From Corynebacterium tuberculostearicum (GTDB taxonomy: Bacteria > Actinomycetota > Actinomycetes > Mycobacteriales > Mycobacteriaceae), in NCBI RefSeq assembly GCF_030506365.1, contig NZ_CP073092.1:682001-746000 (forward strand): a stretch of 64,000 nucleotides of DNA, read 5' to 3'. The stretch's first letter is position 1, and every line of letters begins with the position of its first letter. The notes under the pieces were generated by a model that did no database searches, was not told where the DNA came from, and saw only the letters and a list, made by a program, of their open reading frames with translations. A program made the translations under genes and the position numbers. This document shows positions 26,521 through 37,203 of the stretch, one piece after another.

Positions 26521-27564
26521 ATGAAGATCATGGGCATCGAGTCCTCCTGCGATGAAACCGGCGTGGGCATCGTCGAGCTGCGCGAGGACGGCCACATGGA
26601 CATCATCGCTAACGCCGTTGCTTCCTCCATGGAGCAGCATGCGCGTTTCGGCGGCGTCGTCCCGGAAATCGCCTCCCGTGCCCACCTTGAGGCCATGCCG
26701 CAGGTCATGCAAGCGGCGCTGGAGGAGGCGGGCATCGAAAAGCCGGATGCCATCGCCGCCACCGTGGGACCTGGCCTGGCCGGTGCCTTGCTGGTGGGAG
26801 CCTCGGCCGCCAAGGCCTATGCCGCGGCTTGGGGCGTGCCTTTCTACGGCGTTAACCACCTGGGCGGCCACGTTGCGGTGGCCAACCTGGAAGGCGAAGA
26901 GCTGCCGCACTCGGTGGCCCTCTTGGTCTCGGGCGGGCATACGCAGCTGTTGGAGGTAGAGGCCGTCGGCAAGCCCATGCGCGAGCTGGGCTCTACGCTT
27001 GACGACGCCGCCGGTGAAGCCTACGACAAAGTCTCCCGCCTTCTTGGTTTGGGCTACCCGGGCGGCCCGGTGATTGATAAGCTCGCTGCCCGCGGCGAGG
27101 CCACCATCGACTTCCCACGCGGCATGTCCCGCGCCGAGGATCTGCGCGGCCCACACCGCCACGACTTTTCCTTCTCCGGGCTCAAGACCTCCGTGGCCCG
27201 CTACGTGGAACGCGCCGAAAAGGCAGGGGAGACCATCAGCGTGGAAGATGTATGCGCCAGTTTCCAAGAAGCCGTGGCCGATGTCCTGACTGCCAAGGCC
27301 GTGCGTGCCTGCGAGGACACCGGCGCCCGCGTGCTGTTATTGGGAGGCGGCGTGGCCGCTAATTCCCGCCTGCGCGAGCTGGCCGCCGAGCGCTGCGCCG
27401 CCGCCGGGGTGGAACTGCGTGTGCCGCGCTTTTCCCTGTGCACCGATAACGGCGTGATGATCGCGGCCATCGGCGCGCAGCTCATCCACGAAGGCGCCCA
27501 GCCCTCTGGTCTCGGCGTTGGCACCGATACCCAGCTGGATGTGGAAGAGCCGCAGTTAACCTAA
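26521..27564 (+). CDS. tsaD: tRNA t6A transferase TsaD
   Basis: 347 residues beginning [16 protein letters not shown]. Metal-binding HLGGH within [21 protein letters not shown], the [10 protein letters not shown] loop and [12 protein letters not shown] are all present. TsaD transfers threonylcarbamoyl from TC-AMP to A37 of ANN-decoding tRNAs. ATG is preceded by AAGGAG. Last gene of the tsaB-rimI-tsaD operon. Confidence 0.96.
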   Translation: MKIMGIESSCDETGVGIVELREDGHMDIIANAVASSMEQHARFGGVVPEIASRAHLEAMPQVMQAALEEAGIEKPDAIAATVGPGLAGALLVGASAAKAYAAAWGVPFYGVNHLGGHVAVANLEGEELPHSVALLVSGGHTQLLEVEAVGKPMRELGSTLDDAAGEAYDKVSRLLGLGYPGGPVIDKLAARGEATIDFPRGMSRAEDLRGPHRHDFSFSGLKTSVARYVERAEKAGETISVEDVCASFQEAVADVLTAKAVRACEDTGARVLLLGGGVAANSRLRELAAERCAAAGVELRVPRFSLCTDNGVMIAAIGAQLIHEGAQPSGLGVGTDTQLDVEEPQLT

Positions 27565-27655
27565 AGTTCTTCTCGCTCGCGCTGCAGGCGAGGCATGGGG
27601 CCGGTACTCTAAAGAGCGTTCATGCCCTCTTGGCTTTCTGAAGGAGCTTTCTCTC

Positions 27656-28084
27656 ATGACCGTCGGTTTCCTTGTCAACCCTGATCTCACCCGCCGCAAG
27701 CTCGAGTTCGAGCTGGAGCACGCCAACCAGTTCCTGGGCGGCACCACCGAGGATCGCGTCTCCGTTGTTTTCCAGGAAGACGGCACCACCTACGCCGCAC
27801 TCTACAACCCAGAAGCTAAGGCCGAAGGCGCCGAGCCGAACCCGGTAGCCTCCCTGGCGCGCAACGCGGCTGCTACCGGCAATGCCGCCTTCCTGCAGGA
27901 CCCCATCCGCTCCATCTGCGGTCCCGTCATTTTCGTTGACGCCGAGGGCGAAGACACCACCATCGATGCCGTTATCGAGTCTGTGGAGCAGGGTATTCGC
28001 GCAGTGAAGAACTACCGCGAAGATAACCCGGAGGAATACACCCTGTGGCGCGCGGCCGTTATCAACTCCGATAAGAGTCTCTAA
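27656..28084 (+). CDS. Conserved hypothetical protein
   Basis: 142 residues, soluble, acidic, without signal peptide or membrane segment. Starts MTVGFLVNPDLTRRKLEFEL after AAGGAG. No domain recognised. GC and codon use fit the surrounding genes. It lies alone between tsaD and the secreted phosphoesterase; no operon partner is evident. Confidence 0.8.
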   Translation: MTVGFLVNPDLTRRKLEFELEHANQFLGGTTEDRVSVVFQEDGTTYAALYNPEAKAEGAEPNPVASLARNAAATGNAAFLQDPIRSICGPVIFVDAEGEDTTIDAVIESVEQGIRAVKNYREDNPEEYTLWRAAVINSDKSL

Positions 28085-28206
28085 ACCCCAGCCCCTCACA
28101 GGTAGGGTTCAAGCGCTTTTCGCGCGCCCGTAATACGGTGTTCACATTCTTATGGTGTTCTAGGGAGCCGTACCGCTTCTTCTAAGACTCCAAAGGTGAA
28201 AACTGT

Positions 28207-29670
28207 ATGCTTCGTTCATCGCGCTTCGTCGCCTCCTTCGCCACCGCCCTCGCCGTGGGTGGCGCCGCCGTCATCGTGCCCGCCACCCCGGCGCTGGCCG
28301 CTGACTCGCCCATCTACCGCACCATCCTGCAACCGGGCGAGGATGAATCCCAGGTCATGGTCACCTGGCGCACCAAGTCCAAGGCAGACGAGGTCCTCGA
28401 GGTTACCGGCCCAGAAGGCACCACCACCTTCCAGGCCGACGAGCGCGACTTTGGCGCCTTGCTGTACAAGTCCCAGTTCGCCACCGCCACCGACCTGCAG
28501 CCGGATACTGAGTACTCCTACCGCGTTGGTTCCGAGGAAGGCGGGTGGTCCGAACCAGAGACCTTCAACACCGGCTCCAATGGCGATGACTGGTCCTTCC
28601 TTACCGTCGCCGACCCGCAGATCGGCGTGGACCTCAAGGTGGATGACCAAGCCGAACAGTGGCGCAAGACCATTGGTCACGCGGCTTCCCACGTGCCGAA
28701 TGCCAGCATGATCTGGTCGCTGGGTGACCAGGTTGAGGGCTGGGGTGCGCAGGTACCGCAGTACGATGCGTACTTCTCCGCCCCGGAGATTCGTCACATC
28801 CCTACCAACACGGTCCCGGGCAATCACGAGACTTATAACCTCACCATGAAGCATCATGATGAGCATTTCTCCAACCCGCATCAGGCGGACGATATCCGCG
28901 ACCACTACTTCGAGCGCAATAACGTACTCTTCATCGGCCTGGACTCCAATGCTTCTTCCGACGCCGATATCGCCCGCCACGAGCAGTTCCTGCGCGAGGC
29001 CATCGAATCCCGCGGCGCGGATAATGACTGGATCGTCGTCGGCATGCACCACGGCCCGTACTCCCAGGGCTCGCATCACTTTGATAAGGACGTCACCAAC
29101 CTGCGCGAGAAGCTCACCCCGGTGCTCTCTGAGCTCAACGTCGATGCCGTGCTCTCCGGCCACGACCACATCTACACCCGCAGCCACTTGATGAAGAACA
29201 ACAAGCCGGTCCTGCCTGAAAAGAAGCCGCAGCGCGGCGACGTGCTCGAGCCCAAGGATGGCGAGGCGCTGTACCTGACCACCACCACCGCGGGCGGTGG
29301 CAAGTACTACGACTTCACCGACGTGAATAACAAAAAGCACAAGGGCGCGCGCATGGAGACCATCGATCCGAAGCTCGCCCACGAGTCCACCGCCATGTGG
29401 CGCCAGGATTACACCGAGGACTACATGCGCGTAGACGTCTCCGATGACAAGCTCACCTTCACCACCTTCAACGAAGGCGATAACACGCTGGTGGACAAGG
29501 TTTCCCTCAAGAAGAAGGATCGCGGCGCTGCGCCTGCCGACGACGCCACCGACCCCGCCGACTCCACCGAGTCCACCGACCCAGACACCCCAGAGGTGCC
29601 CAAGGATCCGGAGGGCGGCAGCTCCCTGAGCTCCAGCGATATTTTCGGCGGGCTCAGCTCGAAAAAGTAA
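28207..29670 (+). CDS. Secreted metallophosphoesterase with purple-acid-phosphatase N-terminal domain
   Basis: 487 residues. Sec signal peptide, with cleavage likely after PATPALA (about residue 31). A fibronectin-like PAP N-terminal domain follows (IYRTILQPGEDESQVMVTWR). The calcineurin-type catalytic core shows VADPQIG, SLGDQVEGWG, PGNHE, MHHGPYS and SGHDHIYTR, giving the usual two-metal ligands. The C-terminus is an acidic Asp/Pro/Thr linker ending SDIFGGLSSKK with no sorting signal. It should release phosphate from organic phosphates outside the cell. There is no Pho box that I can identify. Confidence 0.88.
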   Translation: MLRSSRFVASFATALAVGGAAVIVPATPALAADSPIYRTILQPGEDESQVMVTWRTKSKADEVLEVTGPEGTTTFQADERDFGALLYKSQFATATDLQPDTEYSYRVGSEEGGWSEPETFNTGSNGDDWSFLTVADPQIGVDLKVDDQAEQWRKTIGHAASHVPNASMIWSLGDQVEGWGAQVPQYDAYFSAPEIRHIPTNTVPGNHETYNLTMKHHDEHFSNPHQADDIRDHYFERNNVLFIGLDSNASSDADIARHEQFLREAIESRGADNDWIVVGMHHGPYSQGSHHFDKDVTNLREKLTPVLSELNVDAVLSGHDHIYTRSHLMKNNKPVLPEKKPQRGDVLEPKDGEALYLTTTTAGGGKYYDFTDVNNKKHKGARMETIDPKLAHESTAMWRQDYTEDYMRVDVSDDKLTFTTFNEGDNTLVDKVSLKKKDRGAAPADDATDPADSTESTDPDTPEVPKDPEGGSSLSSSDIFGGLSSKK

Positions 29671-29701
29671 CTAGCATCGCGCCTGGGTGTGGCGGGTGTG
29701 G

Positions 29702-30337
29702 CTAGCGCTCTGTATGGCGCAGCCACGCCAATACGGCCTTGACCCGTCGGTTGGCGTCTTCGGGCCGAAACCCGAGCTTCATAAACACATTGGAGACATG
29801 CTTGCTTACCGCTCCTGCGGTAAGAACGAGCGTGTCTTCAATTTCTTTATTGCTCAATCCTTGGGCCATAAGCCCCAGTACCTCCCGCTCGCGGGCGGTG
29901 AGCTGGGCTAAACCAGTACGCCGCGCCGACAGCAGCGCAGTTACGACCTCTGGGTCCACCACGGTGCCGCCGCGGGCGACCTCGTCTAGCGTGCGCACGA
30001 ATTCTTCTACATCAGAAACGCGCTCCTTGAGCAGGTAGCCAAAGCCGCCGTGCTCCAAGAGCCGGTCGAGGTAGCTTGCCGCTACGTATTGGCTCAGCAC
30101 CACCACCGGCTGGGTGGGATTTGCGGCACGCAGGTCATGCACGGCGCGCAGGCCATCGTCGGTCATGGTCGGTGGCATGCGCACATCGCTGATAATCAGG
30201 TCGAAATCTTCCTGCCCGGCAATAGTGCGCAGTTCTTCGGCATCCGTGGCCGCCGTAACGCTATGCCCCAGAGCGCTGAGTAGCTGCTCGAGCCCCGCGC
30301 GCAGCAGCGCGGAATCTTCCGCCAGTAGTAGTTTCAT
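29702..30337 (-). CDS. NarL/LuxR-family response regulator
   Basis: 211 residues. Receiver domain with acidic AED near residue 7, phospho-acceptor Asp in LIISDVRMPP and Lys in YLLKERV. The C-terminal LuxR HTH is LTAREREVLGLMAQGLSNKE. ATG overlaps the kinase stop (ATGA), so the pair is one operon. The 16-bp palindrome at 31515-31530 in front of the kinase gene is the obvious candidate target, controlling both this operon and the divergent ABC exporter. Confidence 0.92.
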   Translation of the reverse strand: MKLLLAEDSALLRAGLEQLLSALGHSVTAATDAEELRTIAGQEDFDLIISDVRMPPTMTDDGLRAVHDLRAANPTQPVVVLSQYVAASYLDRLLEHGGFGYLLKERVSDVEEFVRTLDEVARGGTVVDPEVVTALLSARRTGLAQLTAREREVLGLMAQGLSNKEIEDTLVLTAGAVSKHVSNVFMKLGFRPEDANRRVKAVLAWLRHTER

Positions 30338-31477
30338 TCGGCCTCCTTCAGCGGTAATTCGACCTGCAGTCGGCCACCGCGTTCGCGCGCAGCCGCGTCA
30401 TCTGCTGCCGAAAAGTTCACCGTTCCGCCCAGTGCGGCGGCGCGTTCGCGCAGCCCGGCGAGACCGGTGCCCGGCTCACCTGGCTTCTTGGCTGCGGGGC
30501 CGAAGTCAGCTCCGGGGCCGGGGCAGGGTCCGGTGCCATTATCAACGATGTCTAGGCGCAACGTCTGCCCGAAAGCAACCGTTACCGTCGCCTGGGTGGC
30601 CGCGCCATGCTTGGAAGCATTGGTAAGCGCCTCGGCCACCGCGTGGTAAGCCAGCAGGGCAGTGGTTTCATCCACTGAGCGCTCGGCGCCTTCGACGTGT
30701 AGTTCTGCCTCCAGTCCGGAGTGGGCGAGGAGTTCGTCGAGGGCGGGGATAAGTCCGGCGTCAAAAAGCACCTGCGGGGCAATGCCGCGCACCGTCGCCC
30801 GCAGGGAGGCCAAGGCCAATGAGGCATTATGTTCCGCATCGGCCAGGGCCGGTTGCGCCTCGGGAGGGGCCTGCAATTTCGCCGCGGCCAGGTTGAGCTT
30901 GAGTGCGGTGAGGTACTGCTGTGGGCCATCGTGCAGCTCGCGTTCGATGCGGCGGCGCTCGCCGGAAAAGGCATCGATAAGCGTGGCGCGCGAGGCCGCC
31001 AACTCCTCGGCCGAAGGGCTCAACGCCAGCCGGGTTAGGCGAGGTTGACGCCAAGACCAAGAGGCGGTTAAGTCCTACCAATAAAGCCACCAGCAGCGCC
31101 GCGGTGAGCCAGCAGGTAAAGAAAATGAGCGGCCGGTTGGAGGTAGACCACCCACCAAAGAAGAATTCGGTATTTGGCACGAACGGCGCAATTGCCAGCA
31201 CGCCCGCCGAAAAGCCCACGGCAGTCCACGCGGCAAAGCAGGCAGCCGAAATCAATAGCTGCACAATAAGGTGATAAAACTGCTGCCAATCAAACCACCG
31301 GCCTGCGCGCCGAGGTGGGATCTCCACGCCCATCCACCGCGCACCCAACCGGCCGACAAATTCCGCGGCGCGTCCCACCAGCGGAATCCACGGCAGCATC
31401 AGCACCGAAACCACCAACGCCGGGATAAATAGCGCGCCGAGGACGAGGCTCCACGCGCAGGCTTTGAGGGTTCGCAT
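30334..31477 (-). pseudogene. Sensor histidine kinase, frameshifted between membrane and kinase parts
   Basis: From ATG 31477 (MRTLKACAWSLV) the frame codes several membrane segments up to VGLNRLLVLASTSP near 31040. In a +1-shifted frame it continues RLTRLALSPSAEELAASR and the full HisKA_3/HATPase core: RRRIERELHDGPQQYL with the phospho-acceptor His, VDNGTGPCPGPG and GTGLAGLRERAAALGG, to the stop at 30334. The kinase-side frame closes upstream at about 31080, so no single ORF covers both. Family members are continuous, so an indel near 31035-31060 or a sequencing error is likely. Unless expressed as two pieces, signalling would be lost. Confidence 0.75.
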
Positions 31478-31514
31478 AACCCATGAGCCTAGCCGCCTTA
31501 CCCAGGGTGGGGCA

Positions 31515-31530
31515 GTAGAGCTAGCTCTAC
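31515..31530. promoter_or_regulatory. Perfect 16-bp palindrome between two-component system and ABC exporter
   Basis: GTAGAGCTAGCTCTAC, a perfect palindrome, lies 38 bases upstream of the kinase ATG and 59 bases upstream of the ABC ATPase ATG. NarL-type regulators bind such dyads. Its position between divergent genes makes it a strong operator candidate. Confidence 0.6.
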
Positions 31531-31589
31531 CATTTTCTGGGCGGCCCACTCCATGTCTTTCTTCTGCGCGGCCGAGTGGAATCAAGGGC

Positions 31590-32195
31590 ATGTTAAAAGC
31601 AGATAACCTCAGCAAGCGCTACGGCCGCCACACCGTGCTCAATCGCGTCACTGTGTCCATCGCCGCGGGCGAATTCGTCGCCATCATGGGACCTTCCGGC
31701 AGCGGAAAAACCACGCTGTTGAACCTGCTATCCGGGCTCGATAAGCCCACCTCCGGCCGAGTCAATGCGCCGGGGCGCAAGCAGCGAGCCTTTGTTTTCC
31801 AGGACTATAACCTGCTGGAATCCCTCAACGCCCAGCGCAATGCCACCTTGACCGCGCGCTTTTCCGGCCGGCGCCCTACACGCGGCAAGGTGGCGGAGGT
31901 CTTTGACTCGCTCGGCCTTAGCGGGTTGGAGCGCCGCCTGCCCGCGCAGCTTTCCGGCGGGCAGCAGCAACGTGTGGCCGTCGCCCGGGCACTGCTGGCC
32001 CAGGCGCCCTATATCTTCGCCGACGAGCCTACGGGCGCGCTTGACGACGCCACCGCATCCACCGTCCTTTCCCACCTGCGCGCCGCCGCCCGCGATGGCG
32101 CCAGCGTGGTCATGGTGACCCACTCGCACCTCGCCGCTGAGGCGGCCGACAGGATCATCTCCTTAGAGGAGGTGGCCCATGCTGGTGTGGCTTAA
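31590..32195 (+). CDS. ABC transporter ATPase (MacB/LolD-type)
   Basis: 201 residues from ATG 31590; the longer open frame to 31464 runs through the palindrome and is rejected. Walker A GPSGSGKTTLL, Q-loop VFQDYNLLES, signature LSGGQQQRVAVARALL, Walker B YIFADEPTGALDD and switch His THSHL. Powers the permease whose GTG/ATG region overlaps its 3' end by 17 bases. The pair resembles peptide- or drug-sensing exporters regulated by an adjacent two-component system. Confidence 0.92.
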   Translation: MLKADNLSKRYGRHTVLNRVTVSIAAGEFVAIMGPSGSGKTTLLNLLSGLDKPTSGRVNAPGRKQRAFVFQDYNLLESLNAQRNATLTARFSGRRPTRGKVAEVFDSLGLSGLERRLPAQLSGGQQQRVAVARALLAQAPYIFADEPTGALDDATASTVLSHLRAAARDGASVVMVTHSHLAAEAADRIISLEEVAHAGVA

Positions 32196-33420
32196 GGACT
32201 TACAGTCCAATTGGCTATCGTGGCTGGCCGTGGCGCTGACCCTGGTGGTGTCTTCCACCTCGTGCACCCTGGCGCTGGCCATGCTGGTTGCCTCCTCCGG
32301 GGCCGAAGAAAATCCCGCCGGCCCGCTGGGTGGCACGGTGCTGGGCATGGCCCTGTGCGTGGTGGTGTTGGTGACACTATCGCAGATGCGCCTTATCATC
32401 GCCGAGCGCGAGCCGGTCTACCGTTCTTGGCGCATGGTGGGCATGCCCGGGTGGATGATTGTTGCCTTCATTCTGGGCCAAGTCGCAGCGGTCAGCGCGG
32501 CTGCCGGATTTCTCGGCATGCTGCCGGCCCGACCTCTGCTTGACCCGTGCGTGCGCGCCCTGCGCAGCGACGGCATCCCCATGCCGGATATCGCCGTTAC
32601 CGGCCAGGTCACCGCCATTGCGGTATCCGTCTGCACGTCCGCGGCCCTGGTTGGTGCGCTGCCTCCGCTGCGCCGCGTGTTCCGGCCGCGTACTCCCGCA
32701 CACCCGATGTGGCTTCTGGTGAAATTCCTGCTTGCGGCCGCGGCTATCGGCGGCACGGTCTACGGGTGCCTGCACATCGATGACCCGGGTGACCTCTTGT
32801 CGGCCGAGATGGGGCTCGTCATCCTCGTCGCCCTCTTCTTACCTTGGCTCATGCCCGGTATCGACCAATGGACCCGCGCGGCCGGCATCGCTGGGGCTAA
32901 TGTGCGCGTGCGCCGGCACTTTTCCACCCCACACATCGTGCCGTGGGTGCTCCTCGGCGGCTTTATCGTCGCCGTCGGCTCGGGCCTGCGCTTTGGGAAC
33001 GACGCAGGCGCCGGCGGCACCTTGTCCTCGTGGCAGGTCTTCGTCGCCCTTTTAGGACCGGTCTTCGCTCCCAGCATCGTGGGCGCCGTGCTTACCTCGC
33101 TGCTGATGCGCGGGCGCATCGCCTCCGATATCCGCGGCCTCACCCTGGCTGGCGCCACCCCCTCGGCCTGGGCGCGCGTGCAAGTGGGAGAGGCGGCCTG
33201 CCTCACCCTGACTGCGGCCGGCGTGGTGTGGGCGCTGTGCTTGGCGACGCTCCTCCCACTCCACCACCTGCTCACCCCACAGGTTTCCTTCGGCCGAACG
33301 CTGGTAGACGAGCTGTGGTGGTCGGCCTTCGCCGTGATTTTTGGTGCCATGTTTATCGCGCTGGGCGTCGTCAAGCTGGCGCTGGCCGGCTTTGTCCACG
33401 CCGGGCAACGAGAGCGCTGA
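32179..33420 (+). CDS. ABC transporter permease, FtsX-like
   Basis: 413 residues with about ten hydrophobic segments, including paired clusters at residues 15-70, 90-165, 245-330 and 350-410. The layout resembles FtsX/MacB-type permeases though no periplasmic domain is obvious. It overlaps the ATPase gene by 17 bases, hence coupled. The substrate is unknown. The HrtB haem exporter also lies divergent to a two-component system in corynebacteria, but this protein is longer and does not obviously match it. Confidence 0.78.
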   Translation: MLVWLKDLQSNWLSWLAVALTLVVSSTSCTLALAMLVASSGAEENPAGPLGGTVLGMALCVVVLVTLSQMRLIIAEREPVYRSWRMVGMPGWMIVAFILGQVAAVSAAAGFLGMLPARPLLDPCVRALRSDGIPMPDIAVTGQVTAIAVSVCTSAALVGALPPLRRVFRPRTPAHPMWLLVKFLLAAAAIGGTVYGCLHIDDPGDLLSAEMGLVILVALFLPWLMPGIDQWTRAAGIAGANVRVRRHFSTPHIVPWVLLGGFIVAVGSGLRFGNDAGAGGTLSSWQVFVALLGPVFAPSIVGAVLTSLLMRGRIASDIRGLTLAGATPSAWARVQVGEAACLTLTAAGVVWALCLATLLPLHHLLTPQVSFGRTLVDELWWSAFAVIFGAMFIALGVVKLALAGFVHAGQRER

Positions 33421-33467
33421 AAGGATCGCTGAGGGCGTAGGAATGTGGGCCGGGTCATTGTTGAGGG

Positions 33468-33494
33468 TTAGCAGTCACGAGGGTAGAGTGCTAA
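33468..33494 (+). promoter_or_regulatory. CIRCE operator (HrcA) upstream of groES
   Basis: TTAGCAGTC-N9-GAGTGCTAA; one base differs from the consensus TTAGCACTC-N9-GAGTGCTAA (G for C at position 7). It lies 113 bases before groES. HrcA represses groESL through this element and releases it on heat shock. Confidence 0.92.
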
Positions 33495-33606
33495 TCAGGT
33501 TGTTTGACCCACAGTTGTTCACCCGCGACGACGGCTGTGCTGGACATTCACAACCGGCACGCGCGCGCCATACCGGCGCGCATACGAACACTACGGAGGA
33601 AACATC

Positions 33607-35525
<1,919 letters not shown>

Positions 35526-35534
35526 ACGGCTACC

Positions 35535-35573
35535 AACAAAACCCGCCCCGCTTCCCGCGTGGCGGGTTTTGTT
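35535..35573. terminator. groESL terminator
   Basis: AACAAAACCCGCC (35535-35547) pairs with GGCGGGTTTTGTT (35561-35573), a 13-bp perfect stem with T-rich 3' arm; it can act in both directions. Confidence 0.88.
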
Positions 35574-35606
35574 GTACCTAGCTAGGGCCGTGGAATACAT
35601 CAAGGC

Positions 35607-35947
35607 ACCGCTGATACCGACCCCATTCGCAAGGCCTTCGCCAAGGCCAATGGCATCAAACCCGCACTCTTTTCCGCGCATTCCGAGGGTGCCTGCTCCA
35701 AGCGCAGCGGTGTGGGTGCGGTCTACGTGGAGCAAGGCGTGATGAGCGGGTGGACTCCGGCCACACCGTCATCTGCATCGACCACAATCTGGCTGTTCTC
35801 GCGCATGCGGATCACGCCATCGACTTGGTCCCCGGCGCCGGTTCGGCCGGCGGCCAGCTGGTCTTTCGTGGCACCCCAGCCGAGTTAGCCGAGCAGAAAG
35901 ACTCGGTGACGGGGCGCTTTCTTGCCGACGCCCTCGTCTCCCCCTAA
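35607..35947 (+). pseudogene. UvrA-like excinuclease paralogue, decayed remnants
   Basis: Two pieces of a UvrA-family protein in different frames. The first (35616 to ~35740) reads TDPIRKAFAKANGIKPALFS then HSEGAC, which matches the interior of UvrA-like proteins, but the zinc cysteines expected after it are replaced (CSKRSGVG). The second (35750-35947) reads SGHTVICIDHNLAVLAHADH, then PGAGSAGG and GRFLADAL, the C-terminal ABC end. Several hundred codons between and before are missing, including Walker A. This is a dead copy of a uvrA2/DrrC-type gene. Confidence 0.75.
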
Positions 35948-35956
35948 TCTTCTGCC

Positions 35957-36259
35957 TTAAGCGTTGACCGGCGCGGCGGCGCGGCGGCGTTGGCGCAGCG
36001 CAACGACGCGCTCGGATTCGCTCATTCCGCCCCAGACGCCGTAAGGCTCGGCGGATTGCAGGGCATGCTCGCGGCACAGATCAATGACCGGGCAGGAATT
36101 GCAGATGGCCTTGGCGCGGTTTTCGCGCTGGGCGCGGGCACGGCCGCGCTCGCCATCTGGGTGATAAAACACGTCCGAGTTTTCTCCGCGGCAGGCGCCT
36201 TGTAGCTGCCAATCCCACAGGTCAGCGGTGGGACCGGGAAGCAAATGAGGCTGAGACAC
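35957..36259 (-). CDS. whiB3: WhiB-family Fe-S transcription factor (WhiB3/WhcB-like)
   Basis: 100 residues. Four cysteines for a 4Fe-4S cluster: ACRG, then C-x2-C in CNSCPV, and LCREHAL. It has the GVWGG turn and a basic C-terminal tail RQRRRAAAP for DNA contact. GTG 36259 follows AAAGGAG. Position next to groEL1 and divergent from sigD matches mycobacterial whiB3 (Rv3416) and C. glutamicum whcB. Redox-responsive regulator that likely works with a sigma factor. Confidence 0.88.
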   Translation of the reverse strand: MSQPHLLPGPTADLWDWQLQGACRGENSDVFYHPDGERGRARAQRENRAKAICNSCPVIDLCREHALQSAEPYGVWGGMSESERVVALRQRRRAAAPVNA

Positions 36260-36565
36260 GTTACTTAGCTCCTTTGTAAGGGCGAGAATTCTTGTGTGGC
36301 TTCCGCAGTGTTACGGCAAGCAACCTCACGTAGTGTTTCGCGCGTGGGTTAACGATGGGTTACCTATTTTTGACTTTTAGGTATTCTTTCCTTGATCTCC
36401 CCTCCGACACCGCGGTTTACCAGCGGAAACAATGAAGGTTAACGGTTTGTGAATTTTCTTCCGCTCGGGTTGCGCACGCGCTGGGGCCGCGCGTTGCCTT
36501 TGCATAATCTTCCCGTGTGCCAATATGGTTAGTTACCGGTTTAAAACATGTCAGAGGGTGCATAC
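36260..36565. promoter_or_regulatory. Divergent control region between whiB and sigD
   Basis: About 300 bases without a gene, A/T-richer than its surroundings. It contains an inverted repeat TACCTA (36361-36366) / TAGGTA (36378-36383) overlapping a possible TATTCT -10 at 36382. No promoter can be assigned confidently. Confidence 0.35.
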
Positions 36566-37138
36566 GTGAGTGATAAGGAACAGGAGCTAGCGGATCTCGT
36601 CCCGCATGCCGTCGACGGCAGCCGTCGAGCGCTGCAAGAAGTTCTGCGGATCATTCACCCGCAGGTGCTGCGCTACTGCCGCGCCCGCATCGGTGGCGGC
36701 CGCCAACCCACCGCGGAGGATGTAGCCCAAGAGATCTGTCTCGCAGTGGCCACCTCCATTGGCTCCTACGAGGACAAGGGTCGCCCGTTTATGGCCTATG
36801 TCTACGGCATTGCGTTCAACAAGGTCACCGATGCCCACCGCGCCATGGGGCGCGATAAGTCCACCCCCACCGAAGAAATTCCAGAAGACTCCGCGCGTGA
36901 CGCCACCCCTGAAGAGTGGGCATTGGAAGCCGACGGTAGTAACAGAATGCGCGCCTTGCTCGATACGTTAAGTGACAAGGCGAAAAACATCGTGATTCTG
37001 CGCGTGTTCAACGGTTTGTCGGCAGAAGAGACCGCGGAAATTGTGGGTTCCACCCCAGGCGCGGTTCGTGTCGCACAACACCGAGCACTCGCTCAATTGC
37101 GAAAGACCCTCCAAGCTGCCCAGGAAACTGCGCGCTAA
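36566..37138 (+). CDS. sigD: ECF RNA polymerase sigma factor SigD
   Basis: 190 residues from GTG 36566, chosen because AGAGGG lies 7 bases upstream; ATG 36548 has no Shine-Dalgarno. Sigma region 2 (AEDVAQEICLAVATSIGSYE and FMAYVYGIAFNKVTDAHRA) and region 4 (VFNGLSAEETAEIVGSTPGA) are clear. Followed by rsdA and preceded by whiB, the conserved actinobacterial sigD locus. In C. glutamicum SigD controls mycolate and envelope genes. Confidence 0.93.
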   Translation: MSDKEQELADLVPHAVDGSRRALQEVLRIIHPQVLRYCRARIGGGRQPTAEDVAQEICLAVATSIGSYEDKGRPFMAYVYGIAFNKVTDAHRAMGRDKSTPTEEIPEDSARDATPEEWALEADGSNRMRALLDTLSDKAKNIVILRVFNGLSAEETAEIVGSTPGAVRVAQHRALAQLRKTLQAAQETAR

Positions 37139-37203
37139 GGGCCTAGCGGCCGACTCTTACAGCAGATATCTCTTAACAGAAAGGAAGGGGGAGAGACACC
37201 ATC

